From Paenibacillus prosopidis (GTDB lineage Bacteria; Bacillota; Bacilli; Paenibacillales; Paenibacillaceae): 64,000 bases of DNA. A program made the position numbers and the translations under genes. Below are positions 16,800-25,644 of the stretch, in pieces. The notes beneath the pieces are model-generated. The model saw only the letters and a program-made list of their open reading frames with translations, did no database searches and had not been told where the DNA came from. The first letter of the stretch is position 1. Each line of letters opens with the position of its first letter. The DNA lies in NCBI RefSeq assembly GCF_003337375.1, contig NZ_QPJD01000005.1, forward strand, positions 186,001 to 250,000, in the 5' to 3' direction.

Positions 16800-17573
16800 T
16801 TACTTCTTACCGGCCTCCAAACGGTCACAGTACACATGCATTGCGTCGCGCAGGAATACAGCGAGGCCGTCTTGGTACTTGTCGATATTTTTCGTAAAGC
16901 GCTCATCATAGACGTACAAATCGCCAAGTCCGCGGAATATTTCCGGCGTGCAGTCATAGTAAGCGGATGTGATGTGGCTTCGGAATTGATCCACATACTT
17001 CTGAACCTCTTCGTCTGCAGGACCTTTGTGCATAGCGCCAATAATGCCCCGATAAATTGCTTCGCTTTCGGCATGGATCCGTTTCCAGTCCTCTTCCTTA
17101 TAGGCAGCCGTTCGCTGGGCCGATTGCTTATACGCATCCGTATGCCCGTATTTCTCCTTCACCTCCTGCTCATACTGCTTCTGATGCTCCTCGATTTTCT
17201 TCATATCAAACGGCTCGAACATCTCTTGCTTTGACATGGTTCTTCCTCCCTCGATCGATTGAAGCGTTTGTTCAACCGACGCTAAAATGTTTTCGAGGCG
17301 ATGCTTTTTTTGCTCCAGCAATTGCTTATGGGTATGCAGCGCTTTCCGTCGGTCAAAGCCCGGGTTATCCAGAATCGCCCTAATTTCCTGCAGCGGGAAC
17401 TCCAGCTCCTTGAAAAATAAAATTTGCTGCAGACGGGCCAAATCGTCTTCGCTGTACAGCCGGTAGCTGTTATCCCCTACCTCGGCCGGCTTAAGCAAAC
17501 CGATGCTGTCGTAATGGTGCAGCGTTCGGACGCTGATACCTGCAAGCTTCGCTACTTCATTTATTTTGTACAT
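16800..17573 (-). CDS. MerR-family regulator with TipAS domain
   Basis: A 257-residue regulator. The N-terminal MerR helix-turn-helix (INEVAKLAGISVRTLHHYDSIGLLKP) is followed by a long dimerisation helix (about 75-110) and a C-terminal TipAS antibiotic-binding domain (QYEQEVKEKYGHTDAYKQSA through FTKNIDKYQDGLAVFLRDAM). Relatives such as Mta and TipA bind drugs and activate promoters with long spacers. ATG at 17573 is used because AGAGG lies 8 bases upstream; a GTG three codons earlier is possible. Its own promoter has a 19-base spacer with a dyad, so it is probably self-activating. No drug exporter is directly attached. Confidence 0.9.
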   Translation of the reverse strand: MYKINEVAKLAGISVRTLHHYDSIGLLKPAEVGDNSYRLYSEDDLARLQQILFFKELEFPLQEIRAILDNPGFDRRKALHTHKQLLEQKKHRLENILASVEQTLQSIEGGRTMSKQEMFEPFDMKKIEEHQKQYEQEVKEKYGHTDAYKQSAQRTAAYKEEDWKRIHAESEAIYRGIIGAMHKGPADEEVQKYVDQFRSHITSAYYDCTPEIFRGLGDLYVYDERFTKNIDKYQDGLAVFLRDAMHVYCDRLEAGKK

Positions 17574-17594
17574 CGCAATCACCTCTTGATCATT

Positions 17595-17625
17595 ATGCTA
17601 AACTATGACGCAACGTTAGAGTCAA
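17595..17625 (-). promoter_or_regulatory. MerR-type promoter with 19-base spacer
   Basis: On the minus strand TTGACT (17620-17625) and TAGCAT (17595-17600) are separated by 19 bases, two more than optimal, the mark of MerR-activated promoters. The spacer region holds an imperfect dyad, ACTcTaACG-ttg-CGTcAtAGT. Confidence 0.75.
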
Positions 17626-17645
17626 TGGTCAAAAAAATAAAAGTA

Positions 17646-17674
17646 TTGGCTGAAATTGGGTATGACCGTATAAT
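17646..17674 (+). promoter_or_regulatory. Promoter of the acyltransferase gene
   Basis: TTGGCT (17646-17651) and TATAAT (17669-17674) with a 17-base spacer, 66 bases before the acyltransferase start and back to back with the MerR promoter. Confidence 0.7.
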
Positions 17675-17739
17675 AGCGAGAGCGGCTTTCGAGGGATCGA
17701 ACACACCGCACTCATTCTGCATAAAACAAGGGGATTGAA

Positions 17740-18921
17740 ATGGCACAAGCTGCAAAAAGACCGTATTTGCCCGAGCTCGATATCGTTAGAGCATTCGGCA
17801 TCATGGCGGTCGTTATGATTCACGCCACATCATCGATCGTGGTCCGCTATGATCACCATTCCACGCTGTACCCGCTGTACGTCTTTTTAAACATTTTCTC
17901 CAAATTCGCGGTGCCTGTTTTCATTTTTTTAAGCGGCTTTGTCCTGTTTTACAACTATTACGACAAATCGTTTACGGCAAAAACGATCGGCGGCTTTTAT
18001 AAAAAACGAATGGGCAAAATTATTATTCCGTTCCTGTTTTTTTCGTTCTTCTATTTTGGCGCGACCAGACTGGTCCAATTCGGCTTTACTGACGTACAAA
18101 CGTTTATAGGCTACTTTACTTCATGGAGCTTCCTTGAGAAGCTGCTCATTGGCAAAACGTATACGCATCTTTATTTTGTCGTCATTATTATTCAATTTTA
18201 TGTACTCGCTCCGTTCATGCTGTATGCGGTCAAACGGTTTCCGGCGCTCGGCAAGCATATGGTATGGATTGGTCTTATGACGCAGTGGCTGTTTATTTAT
18301 AAGCTTGCCAATGTGTTCGATCTTATCAACCGCGGCAGTTATGCGTTTACTTATATGTTTTATTTTGCGGCAGGGGCGTTTATTGGTATTTATTATATGA
18401 AGCTTGTCGATTGGATTAAAGTAACGAAGCAGCATGCTTCCCCGCAAAAAATAACAGCGTGGATCGTATTGTGGACGTTGTTTATGACGACCAGCCTGGC
18501 TGAAGTATATCTATATTACCGGTTTTATATGGATGGAAGATTTATGATGAGTTCAAAGCTGCTCGAGCTGATAAACGAGGTACACTGCGTAACTGCGGGC
18601 ATCGTGCTCATCCAACTGTCTTATTGGATCTATGATGCGTGGAATCAAACGGCCGTCAAAGCGCTTATACATATCGGAGCTACCTCTTTCGGCATCTATT
18701 TGATTCATCCCATTGTGCTGTATATTTACAGAGAGATCAATGTGGGAGGAAATTCGATTATTTTCCATTTATGGGCAGCAGGCGGCTTCGTGCTGGCGAT
18801 GCTCATCCCATGGCTTTTCGTCTCGTTATGCGCACCATTCAAGTGGCATTGGATCTTGTTCGGCCCGCTTCCGTCAAAGAAGAAGCCCGGAGCGACGAAG
18901 CAGCCTAGTATTGAAGCATAG
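17740..18921 (+). CDS. Membrane acyltransferase (acyltransferase 3 family)
   Basis: A 393-residue protein with about ten membrane segments. It starts with the family's typical ELDIVRAFGIMAVVMIHATSS, containing the conserved arginine and histidine, then IFLSGFVLFYNYY. A late GATSFGIYLIHPIVLY matches the usual C-terminal motif. Such proteins O-acylate surface glycans or lipids. AAGGGGA ribosome site and a good promoter precede it. It is alone and ends at a terminator, so its acceptor cannot be told from context. Confidence 0.85.
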   Translation: MAQAAKRPYLPELDIVRAFGIMAVVMIHATSSIVVRYDHHSTLYPLYVFLNIFSKFAVPVFIFLSGFVLFYNYYDKSFTAKTIGGFYKKRMGKIIIPFLFFSFFYFGATRLVQFGFTDVQTFIGYFTSWSFLEKLLIGKTYTHLYFVVIIIQFYVLAPFMLYAVKRFPALGKHMVWIGLMTQWLFIYKLANVFDLINRGSYAFTYMFYFAAGAFIGIYYMKLVDWIKVTKQHASPQKITAWIVLWTLFMTTSLAEVYLYYRFYMDGRFMMSSKLLELINEVHCVTAGIVLIQLSYWIYDAWNQTAVKALIHIGATSFGIYLIHPIVLYIYREINVGGNSIIFHLWAAGGFVLAMLIPWLFVSLCAPFKWHWILFGPLPSKKKPGATKQPSIEA

Positions 18922-18930
18922 AATGACTTA

Positions 18931-18962
18931 ATAGACCACTTTGGTTAAGGTGGTCTATTTTT
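18931..18962. terminator. Bidirectional intrinsic terminator
   Basis: ATAGACCACTTT pairs with AAGGTGGTCTAT (one G-U pair) around a four-base loop, followed by a T tract, between the acyltransferase and the convergent AlkD-like gene. Confidence 0.85.
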
Positions 18963-19644
18963 ATTTTCGTTTCATGCCGCGAATCATATTTTTTGTTTCC
19001 TGATTCACGCGTATAGACTCTGTAATCTTTTGCAGCGCTTTGTTGTAGGTGATATTGTCCAGCGAATTGTTTTTTAAGTAGATCATTGTAGGTTCAGGAA
19101 GCTTCACACAACAGATGGATAGTGCCCAAGCAACCGCCATCTTGACATAGTAACCCTTGTGCTTGATGCCGTCCAACAGCTGTAACACTCTACCAATGTA
19201 TTCTTCATCAATATAGAAATCAAGAAGCATCACCACGCCAAATCGGATATCGTATTCATTGTCGGACAATAGATAGGGCTGCAGAAAATCCCATACTTGT
19301 TTCCTATTCGTATTGGTGAACTTTAGCCCCGTACAAAAACTGTCGCATATCGACCAATTATCGATTTTAGGGACAAAATCAGCGACATATCGAAGGATTT
19401 CTTCGATATCTGTTTTTACATAGCCGATGACCATGCCTTGCAGCATGGTTTCTTCAAAATACTCACTTTCGGCCTGTTCAAGATAGGTACGCCAATCCCC
19501 TCTTGCAATTTGCTTGGCCAGCTTGCGCAGCATGGGCAGCCGGACACCTAATACATTATTGATATTCGGAATCAGTGCCGCTGAAAATTTTTGATACTCC
19601 CGGTCAGCCCAATCAAATAACTTTTCTTTAATCGTTAGTTCCAC
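18961..19644 (-). CDS. DNA alkylation repair protein, AlkD-like
   Basis: A 227-residue all-helical protein of the AlkD/DNA-alkylation-repair family, built of HEAT-like repeats. Typical motifs include NVLGVRLPMLRKLAKQI near residue 30, a central PKIDNWSICDSFC (the family's DNWDxxD-like stretch), and MAVAWALS toward the C-terminus. These enzymes excise bulky or cationic alkylated bases without flipping them. It follows an HhH-GPD glycosylase gene by 24 bases on the same strand; together they look like an alkylation-damage repair pair. No Ada-type regulator is nearby. Confidence 0.88.
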   Translation of the reverse strand: MELTIKEKLFDWADREYQKFSAALIPNINNVLGVRLPMLRKLAKQIARGDWRTYLEQAESEYFEETMLQGMVIGYVKTDIEEILRYVADFVPKIDNWSICDSFCTGLKFTNTNRKQVWDFLQPYLLSDNEYDIRFGVVMLLDFYIDEEYIGRVLQLLDGIKHKGYYVKMAVAWALSICCVKLPEPTMIYLKNNSLDNITYNKALQKITESIRVNQETKNMIRGMKRK

Positions 19645-19668
19645 GGAATGACTCCTTGTCGCTTGATT

Positions 19669-20286
19669 TTATTCAAATGAAATTGCCCACAAGTATATAG
19701 AAGCAACTGAGCCTAATGGGGAGTATCGAAGACGGTATTGTTCAAACTGCTCTTTCGTAAGATTATGATGACCATACAACTTCATCATTCCGCGGCGAAT
19801 GGCGATATCGCCCCAACTGACTACATCGCGGCGCTCCATTGAGTTGATAAGCAGCATTTCGGCCGTCCATTTGCCAACGCCCTTTAACGTCATCAGCTCT
19901 TTGATAACCTCTGCATCTGACATGCCATGAAGCTCCTCCAATTGAAAAGCGCCTTGCGATATGGTTTGGGCAATATTTTGAATGCAAACTGCCTTTTTCA
20001 TCGTCATACCGCATTTTTGAATATCATCGGCACTCTGCATGGCCATATTTTGCGGAGAGATTTCTCCAAATTGACCCTGCATTCGTTCCCAAATGGTATG
20101 GACGGCCTTAACCGAAATCAACTGGCCCACAATAGCATATACGAGCGCAGCAAACAGGTCGGGAATGATGACACGTTCGACCCTTCCCATTCGCGACATC
20201 GCTGCCCCAAGCGCTGCATCAACGCTTTTTAAGTAATCTATTTCTTCTTGCCCGTAGTCAAAATTCTTTGTTTTAACGGTTCCCAT
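19669..20286 (-). CDS. DNA-3-methyladenine glycosylase II-like (HhH-GPD)
   Basis: A 205-residue HhH-GPD base-excision glycosylase. The helix-hairpin-helix LKGVGKWTAEMLL (about 134-146) is followed by the catalytic aspartate in VSWGDIAIRRGM (D160). The N-terminal part (LFAALVYAIVGQLISVKA) matches AlkA-like enzymes lacking the extra N-terminal domain. It should remove 3-methyladenine and related bases. ATG at 20286 is chosen over a GTG at 20304 on codon preference; the GAGG site is rather far, so the start is not certain. It lies upstream of the AlkD-like gene, probably in one operon. Confidence 0.88.
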   Translation of the reverse strand: MGTVKTKNFDYGQEEIDYLKSVDAALGAAMSRMGRVERVIIPDLFAALVYAIVGQLISVKAVHTIWERMQGQFGEISPQNMAMQSADDIQKCGMTMKKAVCIQNIAQTISQGAFQLEELHGMSDAEVIKELMTLKGVGKWTAEMLLINSMERRDVVSWGDIAIRRGMMKLYGHHNLTKEQFEQYRLRYSPLGSVASIYLWAISFE

Positions 20287-20380
20287 AACAATAATATACC
20301 TCACCAGGCTCGATATGTACGAATATTCGAATATAATAGCAAGATATCGAAACGAGCAAGGTAATCGGAATTTATATTCA

Positions 20381-20590
20381 TTAAGGAGTAGTAACCTCGT
20401 CGGTTACCGTCGGATCAGCGTTAGATGCGGGAGCGTTATTCGACTCCTCCTCACTTGTTACATTCGTATTGCCGTCGTTATTCCCATCCGTATTGTTATT
20501 GCAAGCGGAGGCGGTAAAGACGATAACCGTGCTCATGGCAGCGATTAAAATCAGTTTGGCTGTGCTGCGGTTTTTTACTGTTTTGTTCAT
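20381..20590 (-). CDS. Small lipoprotein, unknown function
   Basis: A 69-residue secreted lipoprotein. The N-terminus is basic, followed by a hydrophobic stretch (LILIAAMSTVIVFTA) and a lipobox ending SAC, with the lipidated cysteine at residue 30. The mature part is a short, acidic, asparagine-, threonine- and serine-rich linker with no fold evident. AAAGGGG precedes the ATG at 20590. It stands alone, so function cannot be inferred. Confidence 0.7.
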   Translation of the reverse strand: MNKTVKNRSTAKLILIAAMSTVIVFTASACNNNTDGNNDGNTNVTSEEESNNAPASNADPTVTDEVTTP

Positions 20591-20819
20591 TGTAATGTCC
20601 CCTTTCAACTGGTTGTTTTGTTTTCTTAATCTCTATATAACCAGCAGGGTGAAAATGAAACATTAGTAAGACCACATTTTTATCCATCAACTAATATGCG
20701 AGCTTAAACAATGAAATAGGAGTCGCTTTTTTAGCTGGAATCTGGGTTTATCCTCCACTTGTATACGCATTAGCCTTCTGATAACCTGAGCAAATTAGAT
20801 TAGAAACGAGGTCAATACC

Positions 20820-21014
20820 ATGTGGATTATTATAGTTATCTTTTTTTTACTATTCTTCTTTATTGCTGTTTACGGCATTTCACTCATGGCTGTAAAAGAT
20901 TCAGACCTTGCAAAGTCTGTTGAAAACTTAAACCTTGAGGTAGCTTCCCTTAAAGATGAATTGAGCTCTCTAAAAGCTTCAATTAAGACTAAAGAGTTCA
21001 CAGATTCACAATGA
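20820..21014 (+). CDS. Small membrane protein with coiled-coil tail
   Basis: A 64-residue protein: one strongly hydrophobic membrane helix (residues 2-23) then a heptad-like coiled coil (VENLNLEVASLKDELSSLKA). GAGG precedes the ATG by nine bases. Not recognised. Its 3' end overlaps that of the convergent small membrane gene at 21006 by nine bases. Confidence 0.6.
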   Translation: MWIIIVIFFLLFFFIAVYGISLMAVKDSDLAKSVENLNLEVASLKDELSSLKASIKTKEFTDSQ

Positions 21015-21281
21015 AGTTGCTAACTTAAACAAAGAGATTGCAACCACAATTATTCCAATTAAGAAAGTCAATATAGATGTAATTGTACTAAAGTTCCAAT
21101 TTATAGCTTTATCCACTATAAACCCCCATATCAAATACCAAAATGGGGTCATATTTGAAGACTTGTATTCCCCATACTCTTTTGCATGTCTAATTGCGCC
21201 TTGAATATCGTCGTACGCTTTAGAACCTCCAACCAACATTAATCCTAAACCAACTAATAATCCAATTAACCAGTCGTTCAT
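21006..21281 (-). CDS. Small membrane protein, unknown function
   Basis: A 91-residue protein with an N-terminal membrane helix (LIGLLVGLGLMLVGG) and a longer hydrophobic C-terminal segment (ITSILTFLIGIIVVAISLF), with a polar loop between. GGGAG precedes the ATG. The codon use is AT-rich compared with the glycan locus. Not recognised; it converges with the gene at 20820. Confidence 0.55.
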   Translation of the reverse strand: MNDWLIGLLVGLGLMLVGGSKAYDDIQGAIRHAKEYGEYKSSNMTPFWYLIWGFIVDKAINWNFSTITSILTFLIGIIVVAISLFKLATSL

Positions 21282-21480
21282 TTCATATGACTCCCGTCTA
21301 AAAAATCATTTAGTGGAATTTATACCACCACTTTCTTGTCATTAAATTTCCTAAAGTTACCAATTCATTTTTTTGAATTATTATTTCGCAATAGTTAAAA
21401 AAATTCATGTAGTTTCGCTCTGCTCAGAAGTAATCAATAAGGTTTTTATTACGTTGACAGACTATTAGTTGGAAAAGATT

Positions 21481-21505
21481 AAAAAGCCGCCATCACTGGC
21501 AGCTT
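21481..21505 (-). terminator. Intrinsic terminator after the SGNH gene
   Basis: On the minus strand AAGCTGCC pairs with GGCGGCTT (one G-U pair) around a six-base loop, followed by a T run. It closes the long glycan operon. The rest of 21282-21563 shows no gene. Confidence 0.7.
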
Positions 21506-21563
21506 CGGTCGTAAAGGAGTGTCCTTGATTACCGTCCATAATCATTAGAGCACTGTTGAATGA

Positions 21564-22265
21564 TCATAGCGCAATACCATGTCTAGAAAGCTCTCCTTGC
21601 AAAACTTTCGCGAGAACGTTATATCCGAATATGTCCAAGTGAAGCCCGTCATAGGTCAGCTCGCTCCGAAGCGTGAGTCCGTCCGGTTCACACATTCTTT
21701 TATGATAGTCAACATAAATCAGATTGTTCCGGGAGCAATATGCGTTTAGCTGTTCGTTGATCCTGCGAATCAGACGGTTTCTGATTTCCATTGAATCGTG
21801 ATTCGTCATGCCGTTCGGAAGAATTGAACATAGAATGGGGATTATCCTATGCTCACGGGCGATACGGACCATTTCAACGATATTTGTTACGATCGTGGGC
21901 TCAATCTGTTCAGCATTCAAGCGATCCAGCGGATTTTGCGCATCAAGCGTCCAGGTGTCATTGATGCCAATCTTGATGACCGCATATTGCGGCTTCAATT
22001 GGATCACATCCGCATCAAACCGCTTCAGAACGGCGGAGCTCGTATCTCCGCCGATTCCCCTGTTCACGATTTTCATCCCCGATTGATTGAAATGGGTATG
22101 CACATCCCAGAAATGCGTAATCGAATCTCCGATGAAAACAAAATCAACCGGTACTTGATGATAAAGCAGCGCCTCGTTATGCAAATCCAGTTCCGCTCTC
22201 CGCTCTCCGGAGTAAACCGTACCGGAATGCTCCGGGCGGATCATCGGATACCGTTCCTTTTCCAT
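21564..22265 (-). CDS. SGNH/GDSL hydrolase, probable carbohydrate esterase
   Basis: A 233-residue esterase-fold protein. The SGNH blocks are visible: FIGDSITHFW (nucleophile serine), NRGIGGDTS (glycine block), IKIGINDTW (asparagine block) and the C-terminal TYDGLHLD (aspartate and histidine). It has no signal peptide, so it acts inside the cell, possibly deacetylating imported oligosaccharides. The open frame extends to 22304, but the ATG at 22265, with GGGAG nine bases upstream, is preferred; the longer start abuts a terminator-like hairpin. Last gene of the glycan operon. Confidence 0.85.
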   Translation of the reverse strand: MEKERYPMIRPEHSGTVYSGERRAELDLHNEALLYHQVPVDFVFIGDSITHFWDVHTHFNQSGMKIVNRGIGGDTSSAVLKRFDADVIQLKPQYAVIKIGINDTWTLDAQNPLDRLNAEQIEPTIVTNIVEMVRIAREHRIIPILCSILPNGMTNHDSMEIRNRLIRRINEQLNAYCSRNNLIYVDYHKRMCEPDGLTLRSELTYDGLHLDIFGYNVLAKVLQGELSRHGIAL

Positions 22266-22309
22266 CTTCCTCATCTCCCGTTTGTAAAATTTCAACGCTT
22301 TCATAAGAA

Positions 22310-22339
22310 AAGGGAACGATCGATATCGACCGTTCCCTT
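22310..22339 (-). terminator. Hairpin between GHL6 and SGNH genes
   Basis: A near-perfect 30-base palindrome: AAGGGAACGATCGAT against ATCGACCGTTCCCTT, with one mismatch. On the minus strand a short T-rich tail follows. It lies inside the operon, so it may be an attenuator or an mRNA-end stabiliser that lowers SGNH expression. Confidence 0.6.
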
Positions 22340-22354
22340 CTCGAATGAACGAAC

Positions 22355-24316
22355 TTATACATCAATGACGATCATCTGATGACAATCGAGCTTCGGTACC
22401 GTATAGTTCACCGTATTATCATGCTGCTCGAAGGCCAGCGGCATCATCTGCGGCGCGAGATAGACGTGTTTGGCGGTCTCCCGCAGCCGAACCTGCACCT
22501 GTACGTCGTAGATTGGCACGATATCCTCAATGACTTCAATGCTTTTGCCGCGGCGAACCGGGACGGCATAGAGCAGATGGTTGACATACCGGCTTGATCC
22601 GGCCTGCCGCTGCAGGGTCACAATGCCTTGCGCAGGCAGGTTCGTACGAAGCGTCCTATCAGGCAGCAGCCTATTCAAAGCATACAAAACCGTTTCTTTC
22701 AAAATAAGGCTGCCCTTGGAGGCGTAATCCTCAAATACGTTCCAAGCGATATACATGCCATTATCGCTTTCAATCATGCCGGGTCCGCCATATTTGCCGG
22801 AGGAAGGCGCATGCTGGTGCGAGCAGAACGTAAAGACATCCCGGTTGAAGTATGGATTTTCACGCGCACCAAGCTCCTTCCCGCCTTTTAATGATACCTT
22901 CTGTCCTTGGCCGTAAAAGACGAATGCCGCTTTGCCTAGCGGCGGAATATCAACATGCGGACGGAAGTAATCCGGACTATATTCATTCCTTCCCTCCCAG
23001 TTGACGCCAAGGTCGATGGCGAATGCATCTCCCGTTTCATTCAGGCCGGAACGCCCGGTAGCCAAAACCTTCCCGCCCTGCTTGAAGAAATCGTTCAGCT
23101 TCAAGGCAAGCGAAGCGTTCAGCGTCACCTCATCAGGTAAAATAAGCAGCTTGTATACTGAAAAATCCGCTTCCATATCAATGACGTCATACAGAATTTT
23201 ACCTTCCAGCAGCATCCTCGCTGCGCCTGTGTCCGGATCGCCATTCATGCCGTCATTGCCAAATCTCTTTCCCAACGTAACTGCTTCGAGTGACAACAGG
23301 GCGACGTCGGCAACATTTTGCGTATCTGAACACCAAAGCTCCTTACGCTCCACTTCGTCGTATGCGGCTCCGATCAACCGGTACGTCGCTTCATCCATAA
23401 CACCAGCAGGATGGAGCTGATCGCCGATCGAGCACCTCGCTCCATTTGCGATGTTGAGCGCGGTTTCATACCGCAGCGCATTCGGATGCTTATAGCCGCC
23501 GAACTCCCCCCACGTCGTATGAAACTTGCCGGTCATGCCGAGAAAAGGCATGCCGAGCGTCTGCGAATACCGTGCGGACAACGGAAAATGGTCGTATCCC
23601 CAGCCGCCTGTCGGTAACGACTCCAACTCCAGATGCGTGTTCATCCCCGCCAAATCCCGCCGTCCGCGCCTAATATGACCGCCGTTATGGAAAATATTCA
23701 TTCCGGGCTTGATTGCATGAACGGCTTCCTTGATCCTGCCCGTATAATTTGCGTAAACCTGCTCACCCAGCATTTTAACCGCCATTTCATCCCGCGGGTC
23801 CAGCCCCTGTTCACGAAGCGACGATACGCAATACTGACAGTAGCACATCTGTACCCCGACAATGTCCAGGAAAATCCCATCAGCATCGTAGTTCCGAACA
23901 ACTTCCTCCACCTGGTTAACCAGTACGCCGAGATATGGCGTATTCATGCAAAAACCATGATAACCGGGCTGCATAAAACTGTATGTCCGGTCGTCAATAT
24001 CGCGGCTCAGCCAGTCAACGCGGCGCCTCGAAAGCTTCTCATCCAAACCAGCCGATAAATATACCGGCGTTTTGACGTCAATTTCGTGCGCCGCTTCGAT
24101 CATTGCCCCGAGCAGATCGAATTTCAAGCCTGGGTGCATTTCGTTTACCTTGGACGGATGATAAGCCCAGCCATGGTGGCACTTGGAAAATACGGTGATG
24201 GAATCGACATGCCCAAGCTTAAGCATTTCCTGGAATTGATGCTTGGAAAAAGAGCCGCCGATGCACGATATCGCTTCTGACGTATGGAAATCAAGATGAA
24301 CCTGCCGAAATCTCAT
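22355..24316 (-). CDS. Putative glycoside hydrolase, GHL6-type with trimerisation-like domain
   Basis: A 653-residue cytoplasmic protein. The N-terminal 330 residues form a TIM-barrel-like domain of the hypothetical glycosyl hydrolase GHL6 type: FRQVHLDFHTSEAI, DSITVFSKCHHGWAYHPSKV, PVYLSAGLDE, DADGIFLDIVGVQMCYCQYC. The middle (about 340-470) resembles the beta-galactosidase trimerisation domain (KLLILPDEVTLNASLALKLNDFF-GGKVLATG). Catalytic residues cannot be named. The ATG at 24316 is used because GGGAGG lies ten bases upstream and it avoids overlapping the preceding gene. It lies between an oxidoreductase and an esterase in the glycan operon and probably acts on imported oligosaccharides. 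Confidence 0.8.
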   Translation of the reverse strand: MRFRQVHLDFHTSEAISCIGGSFSKHQFQEMLKLGHVDSITVFSKCHHGWAYHPSKVNEMHPGLKFDLLGAMIEAAHEIDVKTPVYLSAGLDEKLSRRRVDWLSRDIDDRTYSFMQPGYHGFCMNTPYLGVLVNQVEEVVRNYDADGIFLDIVGVQMCYCQYCVSSLREQGLDPRDEMAVKMLGEQVYANYTGRIKEAVHAIKPGMNIFHNGGHIRRGRRDLAGMNTHLELESLPTGGWGYDHFPLSARYSQTLGMPFLGMTGKFHTTWGEFGGYKHPNALRYETALNIANGARCSIGDQLHPAGVMDEATYRLIGAAYDEVERKELWCSDTQNVADVALLSLEAVTLGKRFGNDGMNGDPDTGAARMLLEGKILYDVIDMEADFSVYKLLILPDEVTLNASLALKLNDFFKQGGKVLATGRSGLNETGDAFAIDLGVNWEGRNEYSPDYFRPHVDIPPLGKAAFVFYGQGQKVSLKGGKELGARENPYFNRDVFTFCSHQHAPSSGKYGGPGMIESDNGMYIAWNVFEDYASKGSLILKETVLYALNRLLPDRTLRTNLPAQGIVTLQRQAGSSRYVNHLLYAVPVRRGKSIEVIEDIVPIYDVQVQVRLRETAKHVYLAPQMMPLAFEQHDNTVNYTVPKLDCHQMIVIDV

Positions 24317-24332
24317 ATGGATGATGCCTCCC

Positions 24333-25625
24333 TTACGCGGTAATATCCGGAATGCCTTCATCAATAATTGAATGGGTTTCCGAAAACTTCTTCATATCGA
24401 TGACACGCTTCTCGAGTCGCGACCGCTCCGCGGCGAATGCCATCATATGGCTTTGCACGGATTTCGCGGCCGAAGTCAACACTTCGGATTGCCCGCTGCT
24501 GCGGATGACGCGCAGAAAATCTTTCATAAGCCCGTAATCGCCGCCACCGTGCCCGACGTGCCCGCCCGGATCGCCAAGCGTAATCACTTCGCGCTTGCCC
24601 GTACCAAAATGGACGATTTCGATTTCATTCTTCTCCATAGCTCCGCGGATTTCACCGGTCGTGCCAAGCAGCTTAATGGTCCTGGTACACTCATCCGTAA
24701 AGGCGCTCATCGAAAACATGGCCGTCACTTCGTTCGCGAATTCCATGTTGACTACCTGATGGTCGACAACGTCGTTGTCGCAATGATAAACGCATCGTCC
24801 GTAAGGCCCTTCCTGCAGCGCTTTGTACCGGGCCTCATAGCTCAAATCGTCGCTCATCGCCTGTGCCAGCCACCCCGGATCAGAGGTTAAATACCATTTT
24901 GGAGCATAGTAAGGACATTCGTCCGCAACCGGGCAGCCGTCGAGACAACGCTCCGGAGCGCCGGCCGGCGCTTGATCGGCCTTAAAGTGAGACAGCGCTC
25001 CGAAGGAGGAAATGCTTACGCAATCATCGCCTGCCAGCCATAGCAAAATATCCAAGTCATGACATGACTTTGCCAATATCATCGGGCTTGACGTTTTCGA
25101 ATCGCGCCAGTTTCCTCTTACGAAGCTGTGCGCTTGATGCCAGTACCCGACATTTTCGTTATGCTGGATGGACATCAGGCGGCCGATGACGCCGTCTTCA
25201 AGCAGCTGTTTGAGCGTCCGGAAAAACGGTGTATACCGCAGGACGTGGCAGATCGTTAGCACCCGGCCATATTTGTCCGCCTGCTCCTTCATCCGGATGC
25301 ATTCTTCCAAACTCGGAGACATCGGTTTTTCGAGCAGCACATGATAACCCGCCTCCAGCGCGCGCATCGTCGGCTCGAAGTGCATGTTGTCCTGCGTGCA
25401 AATAATGACGGCATCGGCAAGCTTCGGGCGGGAAAGAAATTCCCGCCAGTCGCCGAAGCACTGTTCCTCCGTTAGTCCGTGCAGTCGCTTAAATCCGTCT
25501 ACCCGATCCCTATTCGGATCGGCGACTGCAACCAGTTTCATCTCATGCCCGTTCTTCAGGCCGTAGCCTGTATAGACACCGCCGCGAAGGCCTGCCCCGA
25601 TTAAAGCAACCGTTAACTGCTTCAT
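24333..25625 (-). CDS. Gfo/Idh/MocA-family oxidoreductase with cysteine cluster
   Basis: A 430-residue NAD(P)-dependent oxidoreductase. Rossmann motif ALIGAGLRG at the N-terminus, ADAVIICTQDNMHFEP, the conserved EKPMSPS lysine, and a C-terminal MocA-like domain. It also has a cysteine group (CLDGCPVADEC, then GRCVYHCDN) typical of one sub-branch and perhaps metal-binding. Some family members open glycosidic bonds through a redox mechanism. The ATG at 25625, 19 bases after the GH20-GH29 gene, has GAGAGGAG upstream. Substrate unknown; context suggests a sugar from the imported glycan. Confidence 0.85.
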   Translation of the reverse strand: MKQLTVALIGAGLRGGVYTGYGLKNGHEMKLVAVADPNRDRVDGFKRLHGLTEEQCFGDWREFLSRPKLADAVIICTQDNMHFEPTMRALEAGYHVLLEKPMSPSLEECIRMKEQADKYGRVLTICHVLRYTPFFRTLKQLLEDGVIGRLMSIQHNENVGYWHQAHSFVRGNWRDSKTSSPMILAKSCHDLDILLWLAGDDCVSISSFGALSHFKADQAPAGAPERCLDGCPVADECPYYAPKWYLTSDPGWLAQAMSDDLSYEARYKALQEGPYGRCVYHCDNDVVDHQVVNMEFANEVTAMFSMSAFTDECTRTIKLLGTTGEIRGAMEKNEIEIVHFGTGKREVITLGDPGGHVGHGGGDYGLMKDFLRVIRSSGQSEVLTSAAKSVQSHMMAFAAERSRLEKRVIDMKKFSETHSIIDEGIPDITA

Positions 25626-25644
25626 GTCCATACTCCTCTCACCT

